DNA of 64,000 nucleotides from NCBI RefSeq assembly GCF_014639875.1, contig NZ_BMGD01000001.1:802223-866222 (forward strand). Direction: 5' to 3'. The notes under the pieces were generated by a model. It searched no databases and had not been told where the DNA came from. It saw only the letters and a program-made list of their open reading frames with translations. A program made the position numbers and the translations under genes. This DNA comes from Blastomonas aquatica. GTDB lineage: Bacteria > Pseudomonadota > Alphaproteobacteria > Sphingomonadales > Sphingomonadaceae. Of this stretch, positions 43,413 through 53,968 are shown in pieces (position 1 is the stretch's first letter; each line of letters begins with the position of its first letter).

Positions 43413-44879
43413 ATGAAGAGCCTCGCTCGTAACTCCGCCTACAATGTGGTGGGTTCTGCCATCCCTATCGTGCTCGCGCTCGCAACGGTACCCGTTTACC
43501 TCAAGCTTGTCGGTCCAGACCGTTATGGCGTGCTGGCGATCGCCTGGCTGTTGCTCGGCTATTTCGGGCTTTTCGATCTGGGGCTGGGGCGTGCCACGTC
43601 GCAGCGGATTGCTGCGCTCAGGGATGCGCCGGCGTCGGACCGTGCCGCGACCTTCTGGACAGCTTTGTGCGTCAACGTTGTGATGGGCGCGGTCGGGGCG
43701 CTGCTGTTCTGGCCGGTGTCCTCTTATCTGTTCGGCGAGTTCTTCCGGGTGGATGAAGCGCTGCGTCCCGAGGTCATTGCGGCAGCGCCACTGCTCGCGC
43801 TCGCTGTACCAATCGCGACGACCACGGGCGTACTCACCGGAGCGCTCCAGGGGCGCGAGCGCTTCCTCGAAGTCAATATCATTTCGGTCGTGTCGACCAC
43901 GCTGTTCCAACTGCTGCCACTGGCAGTGGCCTGGCTCTACGGGCCGTATCTACCGATCGTCCTGCTTTCGGCTCTGGGTGCGCGGGCGCTTGCGCTGGTT
44001 GTCTTGTGGTATCGTTGCCAGATCGATCTGGTGCGGGGCCAGCCGGTTCGGCCCGATCGCAAGCTGGTGCGGCCGCTGCTCAGCTATGGTGGCTGGGTGA
44101 TGCTGACTTCGATAATCGGTCCGCTGCTCGTGGTCTCGGACCGGTTCCTGATCGGTGCCATTCTGGGCGCGGTCGTCGTGGGCTATTATGCCGTCGTGTT
44201 CCAGCTGGCCGAGCGGATCACCGTCGTCCCGCTGGCGCTGGCCAACGCGATGTTCCCGCGGCTGGCCACGGTGACCGGCGAGGAGGCTAGCCGCCTGTCG
44301 GCCAGCGCGATCACCGCGATCCTTGCGATCATGACTCCGATGATGGTCGCCGGGGTCTTCATCCTCGATCCGTTCCTGACGGTCTGGGTGGGCGCAGAGA
44401 TCGCCCGCGAGGTCGGGTTCGTCGGCAAGATCCTGCTTGCGGGGTACTGGATCAATTCGCTCGCCTTGGTGCCTTATGCGCGGTTGCAGGCGACAGGACG
44501 TCCCGATCTGGTCACCAAAGTGCTGCTGGCCGAGCTGCCGATCTATCTGCCAGCGTTGTACTTTGCCGTCACAACCTTTGGGCTTGTCGGCGCAGCGGTC
44601 ACGTTCAGTGTCCGGATCGCCGTCGATTATGTGCTGTTGTCGCTGGTGGCCGACAAGATCGCGGCGCCCTGGTCGACATTGGTCTGTATGGCGTTGCTGC
44701 TGACGGGCCTTGCGGTATCGGAAATCAGCACGCTTTCGCTGACCATCAACCTTGCCATCGGCGCGCTGATGGTACTGGTTTCAACCGGCATCGGGCTGTG
44801 GATCGCCCCGCTGCAGCTGCGCCAGATGATCGCGCGCGTGCTGCCCTGGGGCGGGCAATACATCGCCAAGGTCCGCTAA
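43413..44879 (+). CDS. Wzx-like oligosaccharide flippase (MOP superfamily)
   Basis: A 488-residue polytopic protein with twelve to fourteen transmembrane helices. The start LARNSAYNVVGSAIPIVLALATVPVYLKLVGPDRYGVLAIAWLLLGYFGLFDLGLGRA is a textbook polysaccharide synthase (PST) family opening, with GLGRATSQRIA following. It would flip a lipid-linked repeat unit to the periplasmic side for the polymerases encoded upstream. A strong hairpin follows the stop codon, so it seems to be transcribed alone from the divergent region. Codon use is GC-rich. Confidence 0.85.
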   Translation: MKSLARNSAYNVVGSAIPIVLALATVPVYLKLVGPDRYGVLAIAWLLLGYFGLFDLGLGRATSQRIAALRDAPASDRAATFWTALCVNVVMGAVGALLFWPVSSYLFGEFFRVDEALRPEVIAAAPLLALAVPIATTTGVLTGALQGRERFLEVNIISVVSTTLFQLLPLAVAWLYGPYLPIVLLSALGARALALVVLWYRCQIDLVRGQPVRPDRKLVRPLLSYGGWVMLTSIIGPLLVVSDRFLIGAILGAVVVGYYAVVFQLAERITVVPLALANAMFPRLATVTGEEASRLSASAITAILAIMTPMMVAGVFILDPFLTVWVGAEIAREVGFVGKILLAGYWINSLALVPYARLQATGRPDLVTKVLLAELPIYLPALYFAVTTFGLVGAAVTFSVRIAVDYVLLSLVADKIAAPWSTLVCMALLLTGLAVSEISTLSLTINLAIGALMVLVSTGIGLWIAPLQLRQMIARVLPWGGQYIAKVR

Positions 44880-44884
44880 CAACC

Positions 44885-44931
44885 GGGCCTTGCACCCAAA
44901 GCCCGCCGGTTTTGGGCCACTTGCAAGGCCC
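44885..44931 (+). terminator. Long hairpin after the flippase gene
   Basis: Perfect 10-bp arms GGGCCTTGCA (44885-44894) and TGCAAGGCCC (44922-44931), with a nested 6-bp stem CCCAAA/TTTGGG (44895-44900 and 44911-44916). It starts five bases after the stop codon. No U tract follows, so its strength as a terminator is uncertain. Confidence 0.6.
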
Positions 44932-44948
44932 TGCCATGGCTGTATAGC
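44921..44948 (+). promoter_or_regulatory. Candidate promoter for rmlACDB
   Basis: TTGCAA (44921-44926) and TATAGC (44943-44948) with 16-bp spacing. The -35 element overlaps the right arm of the terminator hairpin. The leader to rmlA would be about 175 nt. Confidence 0.35.
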
Positions 44949-45128
44949 TCGATCGCCCAAACCGGGTGGCAACAGTCCGGCGCACATGCGCTGAATGATC
45001 AAGGGACCTGGCCGAGAGGCAAAGCAACGCGAGCATTGGCAAGCATGATGAAACGGGGGAATTGGTCCCGGCGTCAGGTAGGCCTGCGTTGGCGAGGGTT
45101 CGCACATATGCGACGAGGAGATTGAGGT

Positions 45129-46028
45129 TTGGGCAAGGTGAGCAATAGAAAAGGCATCATTCTGGCCGGAGGCGCAGGCACTCGCCTGCATCCGCTGACC
45201 CGGGCTGCCTCCAAGCAGCTCATGCCGGTCTATGACAAGCCGATGATCTATTACCCGCTCTCGACGCTGATGCTGGCGGGCATTCGCGAGATCCTGATCA
45301 TCACCACCCCGCACGACCAGGCGTCGTTCAAGGCGCTGCTCGGCGATGGCAGCGATTGGGGAATCGCGCTCACTTATGCGATCCAGCCCAACCCCGGCGG
45401 CCTTGCACAGGCGTTTCATATCGGCGCGGACTTTATTGGCACCGATCCGTCGGTGCTGGTGCTGGGCGACAATATTTTTTACGGCCACGGCCTGGTCGAG
45501 CTGCTGGCTGCGGCCGATGCGCGCACCGATGGCGCAACCGTGTTTGGCTATCATGTCAGCGATGCCAAGGCTTATGGCGTGGTCTCGTTCGATGCCAACG
45601 GCAAGGCCGAAACCATCGAGGAAAAGCCCGAGCATCCCAAGTCGAACTACGCGGTGACGGGGCTGTATTTTTATGATGGCCGGGCGGTCGAGCTGGCGCG
45701 TGACCTCAAGCCCTCGCCACGCGGCGAGCTGGAAATCACCGATCTCAACCGCATCTACCTCGAACAGGGCGATCTGTCGGTCGAGATCATGGGCCGCGGC
45801 TATGCCTGGCTCGATACCGGCACACATGGTTCGCTGCTTGATGCCGCGTTGTATGTTCGCGTCACCGAAGAGCGTCAGGGCCTCAAGATCTGCTGCCCCG
45901 AGGAAATCGCGTGGCGCAACGGCTTTATCGACGATGCCCAGCTCGAGAAGATCGCAACGCCGCTGCGCAAGAGCGGCTATGGTGATTATCTGCTCAAGCT
46001 GCTCGCCACCAAGGGGCAGGTCTGGTGA
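45129..46028 (+). CDS. rmlA: Glucose-1-phosphate thymidylyltransferase
   Basis: A 299-residue enzyme that makes dTDP-glucose, the first step to dTDP-L-rhamnose. [32 protein letters not shown] at the start is the nucleotide-binding signature, with [28 protein letters not shown] and [13 protein letters not shown] in order. Length is standard. Start choice is between TTG at 45129 (GGAG eight bases upstream) and GTG at 45138 (GAGG nine bases upstream). First of four rml genes; overlaps rmlC by four bases (GTGA). Confidence 0.93.
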   Translation: MGKVSNRKGIILAGGAGTRLHPLTRAASKQLMPVYDKPMIYYPLSTLMLAGIREILIITTPHDQASFKALLGDGSDWGIALTYAIQPNPGGLAQAFHIGADFIGTDPSVLVLGDNIFYGHGLVELLAAADARTDGATVFGYHVSDAKAYGVVSFDANGKAETIEEKPEHPKSNYAVTGLYFYDGRAVELARDLKPSPRGELEITDLNRIYLEQGDLSVEIMGRGYAWLDTGTHGSLLDAALYVRVTEERQGLKICCPEEIAWRNGFIDDAQLEKIATPLRKSGYGDYLLKLLATKGQVW

Positions 46029-46570
46029 TCATTAACCCCGTCGATATCCCAGGGCCCCTGGTGATCGAGCCCAAGGTGTTCGGTGACGAGCGCGGCTTCT
46101 TTCTCGAAAGCTGGAACGAGGCGCGCTTCAAGGACGCCGGGCTCGACCTCAACTTCGTGCAGGACAACCACAGCCGCTCAGCCAAGGGCGTGCTGCGCGG
46201 AGTGCATTTCCAGAACCCCAATCCGCAGGGCAAATTGGTGCGCGTGGTCGCAGGCGCGGTGTGGGACGTCGCGGTCGATCTGCGCGCCTCCTCGCCGTAT
46301 TACGGCAAGTGGTTCGGCATCGAACTATCTGCTGCCAACAAGCGCATGTTCTGGGTGCCGCCGGGCTTCGGTCACGGCTTTCTAACGCTCGAGGACGGTA
46401 CTGATTTCCTCTACAAGTGCACTTCGCTTTACGAGCCTGCCTCCGAACAGTCGCTGCAATGGAATGACCCCACGGTCGGAATCGACTGGCCGTTGGGCGA
46501 CATGACGCCGCAGCTGTCGCAAAAGGATCGCGAAGGCACCGCGTTCGATCAGATCAAGGCATATTCATGA
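46025..46570 (+). CDS. rmlC: dTDP-4-dehydrorhamnose 3,5-epimerase
   Basis: A 181-residue cupin-fold epimerase that inverts carbons 3 and 5 of dTDP-4-keto-6-deoxyglucose. Family marks are [12 protein letters not shown], the active-site [18 protein letters not shown] with its catalytic histidine, VWDVAVDLR and [16 protein letters not shown]. The GTG start overlaps the rmlA stop and the end overlaps rmlD (ATGA), so translation is coupled across all three. Confidence 0.93.
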   Translation: MIINPVDIPGPLVIEPKVFGDERGFFLESWNEARFKDAGLDLNFVQDNHSRSAKGVLRGVHFQNPNPQGKLVRVVAGAVWDVAVDLRASSPYYGKWFGIELSAANKRMFWVPPGFGHGFLTLEDGTDFLYKCTSLYEPASEQSLQWNDPTVGIDWPLGDMTPQLSQKDREGTAFDQIKAYS

Positions 46571-47424
46571 AAATCCTCATCGTCGGCGGCAAGGGCCAGC
46601 TGGGCCGGGGCCTGTCTGCAACAGCGCCATTGGACGCGCAGATCGTCAGCCATGACATCGACACGCTCGACATCGGCGATGCAGATGCGCTGCGGGCCTG
46701 TGTCGCACAGGTCCGGCCCGACATCTTGTTCAACGCCGCAGCCTATACCGCGGTCGACAAGGCCGAAGGCGACGAGGATGCCGCTCTGCTGGTCAATGGC
46801 ACCGCGGTCGGAACGCTGGCCGATGCCGCGCGGGAGGCAGGCGCACGGTTCGTCCATGTCTCGACCGATTTCGTGTTCGATGGCACCTCGGGCGTGCCCT
46901 ATGCACCCGATGCCACCCCCAACCCGGTTAGCGCCTATGGCCGCACCAAGCTGGCGGGCGAGCAGGCCGCAGGCGACGATGCACTGATCGTGCGTACCGC
47001 CTGGGTCTATGCGCCGACCGGTGGCAATTTCGTCCGCACGATGCTGCGGCTGATGGCCGAGCGGCCCGAGGTGCGCGTAGTCGCCGACCAGATCGGCACC
47101 CCCACTTATGCCCCCGGCCTTGCGCGTGCACTGTGGGCGCTGGCCGCCAACGGCGTGACCGGCATCCATCATTATACCGACAGCGGCGTGGCGAGCTGGT
47201 ACGATTTTGCGGTCGCGATCCAGGAAGAGGCGCTGGCGAACGGCCTGCTGACGCAGTCCGTTCCGGTGATACCGATCCGCACCGCCGACTACCCTACGCC
47301 GGCGCGCCGCCCGCATTATTCGGTGCTCGACAAGACCTCGACCATCTCCGCACTCGGCGCTCCCTCGCCCCATTGGCGCACCAACCTGCGCATGATGCTG
47401 GGCGAAATCGCCGCGAATGGCTGA
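46567..47424 (+). CDS. rmlD: dTDP-4-dehydrorhamnose reductase
   Basis: A 285-residue extended SDR that uses NAD(P)H to complete dTDP-L-rhamnose. GGKGQLGRGL binds the cofactor; VSTDFVFDGTSGVPYAP and the YGRTKLAGE active-site Tyr-x3-Lys follow, then RTAWVYAP and RPHYSVLDKT near the C-terminus. It is placed before rmlB rather than after it. A 130-bp gap to rmlB contains only a short inverted repeat (47493-47507). Confidence 0.92.
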   Translation: MKILIVGGKGQLGRGLSATAPLDAQIVSHDIDTLDIGDADALRACVAQVRPDILFNAAAYTAVDKAEGDEDAALLVNGTAVGTLADAAREAGARFVHVSTDFVFDGTSGVPYAPDATPNPVSAYGRTKLAGEQAAGDDALIVRTAWVYAPTGGNFVRTMLRLMAERPEVRVVADQIGTPTYAPGLARALWALAANGVTGIHHYTDSGVASWYDFAVAIQEEALANGLLTQSVPVIPIRTADYPTPARRPHYSVLDKTSTISALGAPSPHWRTNLRMMLGEIAANG

Positions 47425-47554
47425 GCCGGCAGTGGCGGGCGTGGATAACGGATGTTGAGACTGTCTAGGCAACATGCTAGCGCAGGCGACCATGCTGCAA
47501 TGCAGCAATCCCCGTTGCCCGCCGTAAATTGACGCAAGCAGGAAAGATCAACTG

Positions 47555-48628
47555 ATGGCCAATCTGATTGTAACGGGCGGAGCTGGGTTCATTGGTGCGA
47601 ATTTCGTGCACCGCTGGCGCAAGGTGGCGCCGGCCGACACGATTATCGTGCTCGATGCGCTGACTTATGCGGGCAACCGCGCCAATCTGGACGGGCTTGA
47701 CGGGGTCGAACTGGTCGAGGGTGACATCTGCGATACCGATCTGGTCTCGAAGCTGATGGCCGACCATGCGATCGACACCATCGTCCACTTTGCTGCCGAA
47801 AGCCATGTCGATCGCTCGATCACCGGGCCCGACGCGTTCGTCACCACCAACGTCATCGGCACGCACAGCCTGTTGAAGGCCGCCAAGACCGCGTGGCTCG
47901 ACAAAGGCAGCGGCATGCCGCACCGGTTCCACCATGTGTCGACCGATGAGGTCTACGGATCGCTCGGCCCCGACGACGCCGCGTTCAGCGAAACCACGGC
48001 CTATGCGCCCAATTCGCCCTATTCGGCGTCGAAGGCAGGGTCGGACCATCTGGTGCGCGCCTATCACCATACCTTTGGGCTTGAGACGACGACGAGCAAC
48101 TGTTCGAACAATTACGGGCCCTACCAGTTTCCCGAAAAGCTGATCCCGCTGTTCGTGCTCAATGCCTTGTCGGGCCGCAGCCTGCCGATCTATGGCGATG
48201 GCATGAACGTGCGCGACTGGCTGCATGTCGAAGACCATTGCCTGGGGATCGAGCTGATCATCAGGAACGGCCGTGTCGGCGAAGTGTACAATGTCGGCGG
48301 CGGGCAGGAGCTGCCCAACCTGCAAGTGGTCGAGGAAATCTGCGCAGGCGTCGATGCGGCGTTCGCGGCGGACCCCTCGCTGGCGCAGCGCTTCCCCGAT
48401 GCGCCTGCTGCACAGGGCAAGCCGACTGCCAGCCTGAAAACCTATGTCGAGGACCGCAAGGGCCACGACCGGCGCTATGCCATCGACGAGACCAAGATCC
48501 GCAGCGAACTGGGCTATGAGCCCGCACGCGATTTCCCGCAGGGCTTTGCCGAAACGCTGGCCTGGTATCTGGCCAACGAGGGCTGGTGGCAGCCGCTACT
48601 GGAACGTGCGCGGCTGAACGCGCGTTGA
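47555..48628 (+). CDS. rmlB: dTDP-glucose 4,6-dehydratase
   Basis: A 357-residue extended SDR catalysing the second step of dTDP-L-rhamnose synthesis. GGAGFIGANFVHRW binds NAD; HFAAESHVDRSI, VSTDEVYGSLG and YSASKAGSDHLVRAY (Tyr-x3-Lys) are the classical RmlB motifs, with NNYGPYQFPEKLIPL and the GDGMNVRDWLHVEDHC loop after them. Length is normal. The following glycosyltransferase gene starts 20 bp downstream. Confidence 0.94.
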   Translation: MANLIVTGGAGFIGANFVHRWRKVAPADTIIVLDALTYAGNRANLDGLDGVELVEGDICDTDLVSKLMADHAIDTIVHFAAESHVDRSITGPDAFVTTNVIGTHSLLKAAKTAWLDKGSGMPHRFHHVSTDEVYGSLGPDDAAFSETTAYAPNSPYSASKAGSDHLVRAYHHTFGLETTTSNCSNNYGPYQFPEKLIPLFVLNALSGRSLPIYGDGMNVRDWLHVEDHCLGIELIIRNGRVGEVYNVGGGQELPNLQVVEEICAGVDAAFAADPSLAQRFPDAPAAQGKPTASLKTYVEDRKGHDRRYAIDETKIRSELGYEPARDFPQGFAETLAWYLANEGWWQPLLERARLNAR

Positions 48629-48648
48629 TCGTGCCGGAAGGCCCCGCC

Positions 48649-49806
48649 GTGAACACCACTCCCCCCTCATCTGCGCGCCGTAGCGTCAACATTCTGGGCT
48701 GCCGCGGTGTGCCCGCAGCGCATGGCGGGTTCGAGACCTTCGCCGCAAGGCTGGCGCCTTATCTGGTCAAGCATGGTTGGGACGTCACGGTCTATTGCCA
48801 AGAGGATGTAGCGCCCGGCGCGGACATGGCGATGCATGACGATAACTGGCAGGGCGTCCACCGCCGCCATATCCCGATCGCGCGGACAGGGCCCGTCGGC
48901 ACGATCAGCTTCGATCTTAAGGCAACCCGCGATGTGCTGTCGCGCCCGGGGGTCGATCTGGTGCTGGGCTACAACACTGCGGTGTTTGCGGCCTTGAACC
49001 GCATCAAGCGCCGCAAGGTGGTGATGAACATGGACGGCATCGAGTGGAAGCGCGCCAAATGGTCGGCTGCCGCCAAGGCCTGGTTCTATCTCAACGAGCG
49101 CGCCGGATCGTACCTCAGCCAGGTCGCGATTGCCGACCACCCGTCGATTTCGGATCACCTGCGTTCGGTCAGCGGTATCAAATCCGTGGTGATCCCCTAC
49201 GGGGCCGATCTGATCATCGGTGCCGATGCGCGCCTGCTCGAACCCCTGGGTGTGGTTCCCAATCGTTATTTCGTGTCGATTGCGCGCATCGAGCCCGAAA
49301 ATTCGATTCTCGAGATCGTCGAGGCGTTCTCGCTCAAGCCCCGCAACGCGAAGTTGGTGGTGCTGGGCAAGCTTGAGGACGGCAACGCGTATCATCAGCG
49401 GGTCAAGGCGGCGGCCAGCGCCGAGGTCGATTTCCCCGGGGCGATCTATGATGCTGATCGGCTCGCGGCGCTGCGTTTCTATACGTTGGCCTATATGCAC
49501 GGCCATCAGGTGGGTGGCACGAATCCCTCGCTGGTCGAGGCGCTGGGTGCGGGCAATCCCGTGATCGCGCACAACAACCGTTTCAACCTGTGGACCGCGG
49601 GCGAAGGCCAGTTCTACTTTTCGACCGTGGCAGAGTGCGCGGTACATATGGAGCATCTGCTGGCGAACCCCGATGCCGCCGACACCGCACGCGCTGCGGC
49701 ACGCGCGCGCTATGCCCGGGATTTCGAATGGGACAAGGTACTGGGCCAATACCGCATGCTGCTCGCAGATGTCGCCGATGGCGCGCCGGTGAAGCCGGCT
49801 TATTGA
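48649..49806 (+). CDS. Glycosyltransferase with DUF1972 domain (GT4, rhamnosyltransferase-like)
   Basis: A 385-residue GT-B enzyme. The N-terminal DUF1972 domain starts with VNILGCRGVPAAHGGFETFAARLAPYL; the C-terminal domain has GLGNPVIAHNN-like and GGTNPSLVEALGAGNP segments that bind the nucleotide sugar. DUF1972 proteins include rhamnosyltransferases of capsule loci (WchF type), which fits the preceding rmlACDB genes. It acts at the cytoplasmic face on a polyprenyl-linked acceptor. GGAAGG lies seven bases before the GTG at 48649; GTG codons further upstream overlap rmlB and are less likely. Confidence 0.83.
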   Translation: MNTTPPSSARRSVNILGCRGVPAAHGGFETFAARLAPYLVKHGWDVTVYCQEDVAPGADMAMHDDNWQGVHRRHIPIARTGPVGTISFDLKATRDVLSRPGVDLVLGYNTAVFAALNRIKRRKVVMNMDGIEWKRAKWSAAAKAWFYLNERAGSYLSQVAIADHPSISDHLRSVSGIKSVVIPYGADLIIGADARLLEPLGVVPNRYFVSIARIEPENSILEIVEAFSLKPRNAKLVVLGKLEDGNAYHQRVKAAASAEVDFPGAIYDADRLAALRFYTLAYMHGHQVGGTNPSLVEALGAGNPVIAHNNRFNLWTAGEGQFYFSTVAECAVHMEHLLANPDAADTARAAARARYARDFEWDKVLGQYRMLLADVADGAPVKPAY

Positions 49807-49846
49807 TGCGCGCTGCGCCGGGCCTGCTGCCGACAGGGGCAATAGC

Positions 49847-50899
49847 GTGAGCGCCGATGCCGCCCGGATGGCGGTTGCGCCGCGCGTCGCCATCGCGATC
49901 GTCAACTGGCGCAACGCAGCCGACACGATTGCCTGCCTTGAATCGCTGCAGCATCTGGCCGACCCGGATGTTGCGGTGACCGTGTGCGACAACGGTTCGG
50001 GCGATGGGTCGGTGGAAAAGCTGGCAGACTGGGCGCAAGGGGCGCTTGCGCAATCAGGGCGGACCTTCCGCGTGCTGCAGGAGAGCGATCTGGGCGATGC
50101 GGCGCCGCGCGACTATCTCACCATCATCGCCTCGCAGCGCAACCTGGGCTTTGCCGGTGGCAACAACCTGTGCATCCGGCTGGCGCTGGCAGATCAGGGT
50201 ATCGAGGCGGTCTGGCTGCTCAACAACGATACCGAAGTGCTGGCAGACAGCCTGCAGGCGCTGCGCGCGCGGTTGGCCGAAGACCCGCAGATGGGGATTT
50301 GCGGGTCGACCCTGGTCTATCATCACGACAAGACCACGGTGCAGGCAGTGGCGGGGCGGTATGACATCGCCCGCGGCAGCGGCGGCGAGATCGGCCAGGG
50401 CCTGACATTGGCGACACTGCCGCCGCGCGATCAGGTCGAAGCGCAGATGTCCTACCCGCCCGGCGCATCGATGCTGGCCTCGCGGCGCTTTATCGATGCG
50501 GTCGGTCTGATGGAGGAAAGCTATTTCCTCTATTTCGAGGAGATCGACTGGACGCTGCGCGGCAAGCCGCGGTTCACCGTCGGCTGGGCACCGGGATCGG
50601 TCGTGTTCCACAAGGAAGGCGGCTCGATCGGCACCAATGCCCGCGGCCGCCCGAGCGATCTGTCGCTGTACTATAATCTGGTCAACCGGGTGCGGGTCGC
50701 CCGGCGCTTTCAACCCGCAGCCGTTCCGCTGATCGTCGCCCGGCTGGCCGCGATCGGCGCACGCTACCTGCTCAAGGGCGATTCGCGTGCGGCGCGGATC
50801 GTGGTGCATGCGTTGAGCGACTTCCGGTCCGGCCGCTATCGCACCGGAGCGTGGCTTTCGGCCAGCCGAACAGCCCGCCAGATCCAGAAGAAGAACTGA
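49847..50899 (+). CDS. Family 2 glycosyltransferase
   Basis: A 350-residue GT-A enzyme. VAIAIVNWRNAADTIACLESL opens the nucleotide-binding fold, CDNGSGDGS and LLNNDTEV (the DxD-type acidic motif) follow, and FLYFEEIDWTLRG carries the catalytic-base region found in rhamnosyltransferases such as WbbL. No membrane helix. It has a GTG start and ends four bases before the next glycosyltransferase gene, so the two are cotranscribed. Sugar specificity, L- or D-rhamnose or another, cannot be read from the sequence. Confidence 0.84.
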   Translation: MSADAARMAVAPRVAIAIVNWRNAADTIACLESLQHLADPDVAVTVCDNGSGDGSVEKLADWAQGALAQSGRTFRVLQESDLGDAAPRDYLTIIASQRNLGFAGGNNLCIRLALADQGIEAVWLLNNDTEVLADSLQALRARLAEDPQMGICGSTLVYHHDKTTVQAVAGRYDIARGSGGEIGQGLTLATLPPRDQVEAQMSYPPGASMLASRRFIDAVGLMEESYFLYFEEIDWTLRGKPRFTVGWAPGSVVFHKEGGSIGTNARGRPSDLSLYYNLVNRVRVARRFQPAAVPLIVARLAAIGARYLLKGDSRAARIVVHALSDFRSGRYRTGAWLSASRTARQIQKKN

Positions 50900-50903
50900 A
50901 GCC

Positions 50904-52058
50904 ATGCCGTCACCCCAGCCCCGGACCAAGCCTGCGATCGCGATTATCGAGACGATCGGCTCGCATGGCGGCATGCATTATTATACCGACAATCAGGCGC
51001 ACGCGCTGGTCAACCAGGGCCATCCCACGACGTTGTATTCGCTACCCGCATCGACCGACGCCGGCGCGCGTTATCGCAAGGTGGATACCTTCAAGGAGAT
51101 TTACGGGTCCGATCCCAAGGCGATCCGCGGCCTACGGCTGATGCGTGATCTGACGACATCGCTGCTGGCAGCCAAACGGTCCGGAGCGAAGGTCTGTATA
51201 TTCCACCTGTTCAAGATGGATGTGTTCGAGCTTTACGCCGCTCGGCTGTGCAAGCTGCTGGGGATGAAATCGATGGCCATCGTGCACGACGTGGCGCGGC
51301 TCGATCAGCCCAACCAGCGTCCGCAACTCGCGCGCATTGCCGCCTCGTGTGATCTGCTGATTGCACACAATGGCTTTTCGGAGGCGGCTTTGCTGGCGGC
51401 GCTGTCCGGTGCACCTGCCAATGTGACCGTGGTGCCGTCGGGCAATTACATCGCGCAGTTCCCCGATCCGCCGTCCAAGGAACAGGCGCGCGAGCGGCTG
51501 GGCCTGCCGCAGGACAAGCTGATCATCCTGTTCTTCGGCAACCCACGCCGCGAAAAGGGACTTCACGTTCTGCTCGAGGCAATGGTGGCGCATCGTGATG
51601 ACCCGCGGCTGCTGCTGCTGGTCGCAGGCAAGATGAAGCCCGAAGAGGAAGGCGAATACCGCGCGTTTGCCGCCGAGCACGCCCTGGGCGAGCGGGTCCG
51701 TTTCGACATCGGCCATGTGGACGATGCCGATGTCCCCGCATATTACCGCGCGCCAGACATTATCGCATTGCCGTATCTTCGGATTTACGAGAGCGCAGTC
51801 GCGCTGATGGCGATGAGCCTGGAACGCCCGGTGCTGGCAAGCGATCTGCCGCCGATGCGCGATGTCATCGGTGACGATGCGCGCGGCTTGCTTTTTGCCG
51901 CCAGCGATGCGCAAGCGCTGTCAGCCCGCATCGGCGAGCTAGTGGCCAACCCGGAGCAGCTGACCGATCTGGCGACGAACGCCGCCACTTATGCTGCGCG
52001 AGACCGCCATTGGGACGTGACCGGCAGGATGCTATCGGCTGCGAGCGAATCACTTTAA
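50904..52058 (+). CDS. Family 4 glycosyltransferase
   Basis: A 384-residue GT-B enzyme. The N-terminal half opens with AIIETIGSHGGMHYYTDNQAHALV (acceptor-binding glycine loop); the C-terminal half has LFFGNPRREKGLHVLLEAM and the retaining-GT4 motif at IYESAVALMAMSLERPVLASDL, with the conserved Glu in an atypical E-S-A form instead of EGFG. It sits between the family 2 enzyme and gmd, so a D-rhamnosyl or mannosyl transfer is possible. Start ATG at 50904. Confidence 0.83.
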   Translation: MPSPQPRTKPAIAIIETIGSHGGMHYYTDNQAHALVNQGHPTTLYSLPASTDAGARYRKVDTFKEIYGSDPKAIRGLRLMRDLTTSLLAAKRSGAKVCIFHLFKMDVFELYAARLCKLLGMKSMAIVHDVARLDQPNQRPQLARIAASCDLLIAHNGFSEAALLAALSGAPANVTVVPSGNYIAQFPDPPSKEQARERLGLPQDKLIILFFGNPRREKGLHVLLEAMVAHRDDPRLLLLVAGKMKPEEEGEYRAFAAEHALGERVRFDIGHVDDADVPAYYRAPDIIALPYLRIYESAVALMAMSLERPVLASDLPPMRDVIGDDARGLLFAASDAQALSARIGELVANPEQLTDLATNAATYAARDRHWDVTGRMLSAASESL

Positions 52059-52079
52059 ACCCGTTCTGGGCGCACTTAG

Positions 52080-53125
<1,046 letters not shown>

Positions 53126-53126
<1 letters not shown>

Positions 53127-53968
53127 TGCGGGTTCTCGTAACCGGCGCTGACGGCTTTACCGGCACCTATCTGGTGGCGGAATTGCAGTCGCGCGGTTGC
53201 GAGGTTTTCGCGTTATCCAGCGACATTACCGATGGGGCCGCAGTGGATTCTGAAATCGCGCAGGCGGTTCCCGACCGGGTGATTCATCTCGCCGCGATCG
53301 CCTTTGTCGGCAGCAACGCGGTTGATCCGTTTTACCAGGTCAACCAGCTTGGCACCTATCACCTGCTCGATGCGCTGGCCCGGCACGCACCGCACGCGCA
53401 TGTGCTGATCGCCAGCAGCGCCAACATCTATGGCAATTCGACCGGCGGATACCTCGACGAACACACCCCGCCCAACCCCGCCAACCATTATGCGGTGAGC
53501 AAATGGGCGATGGAAGTGGGTGCGGGAATGTGGGCCGACCGGCTGCAGATGACCATCGTGCGCCCGTTCAATTACACAGGTGTCGGACAGGAAGAGCAGT
53601 ACCTGATCCCCAAGATCGTGGCGCATTTCCGCAGGCGTGATCCGGTGATCACGCTGGGCAATATCGATGTCAGCCGCGATTTCGGCGATGTCCGCTCGGT
53701 CGTGGCCGCCTATGCAGGGCTCAGCGCAGCGCCGCCGATGGCACCGGTCGTCAATGTCTGCACCGGCAAGGTATGGAACATCCGGCAGATCATCGCGATG
53801 GCCAGCCGGATCACCGGTCACAATATCGAGATCGCCACCAACCCCGCGTTCATGCGCACGAACGAAGTCGAAATTCTCGCAGGCGATGCCAGCCTTTTGC
53901 AGTCGCTGCTTCCGGACTGGCGACCACATAGTCTCGAAGATACGCTGGAATGGATGTTGCGGGTTTAG
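53126..53968 (+). CDS. rmd: GDP-6-deoxy-D-lyxo-4-hexulose reductase (GDP-D-rhamnose synthase)
   Basis: A 280-residue extended SDR. VLVTGADGFTGTYL binds NAD(P)H; HLAAIAFVG, ASSANIYGN and the active-site YAVSKWAMEV follow, and VRPFNYTGVGQEEQYLIPKIVAHF is typical of Rmd. It reduces the Gmd product at carbon 4 to give GDP-D-rhamnose. A GDP-fucose synthase would show a GMVGSA-type start and a different catalytic loop, so Rmd is preferred. Its stop overlaps the stop of the convergent methyltransferase gene by four bases, without room for a terminator. Confidence 0.88.

Noticed and set aside
43077..43910. 277-codon minus-strand frame overlapping the flippase start
   Set aside because: Half of it is antisense to the flippase; highly charged, low-information sequence without motifs.
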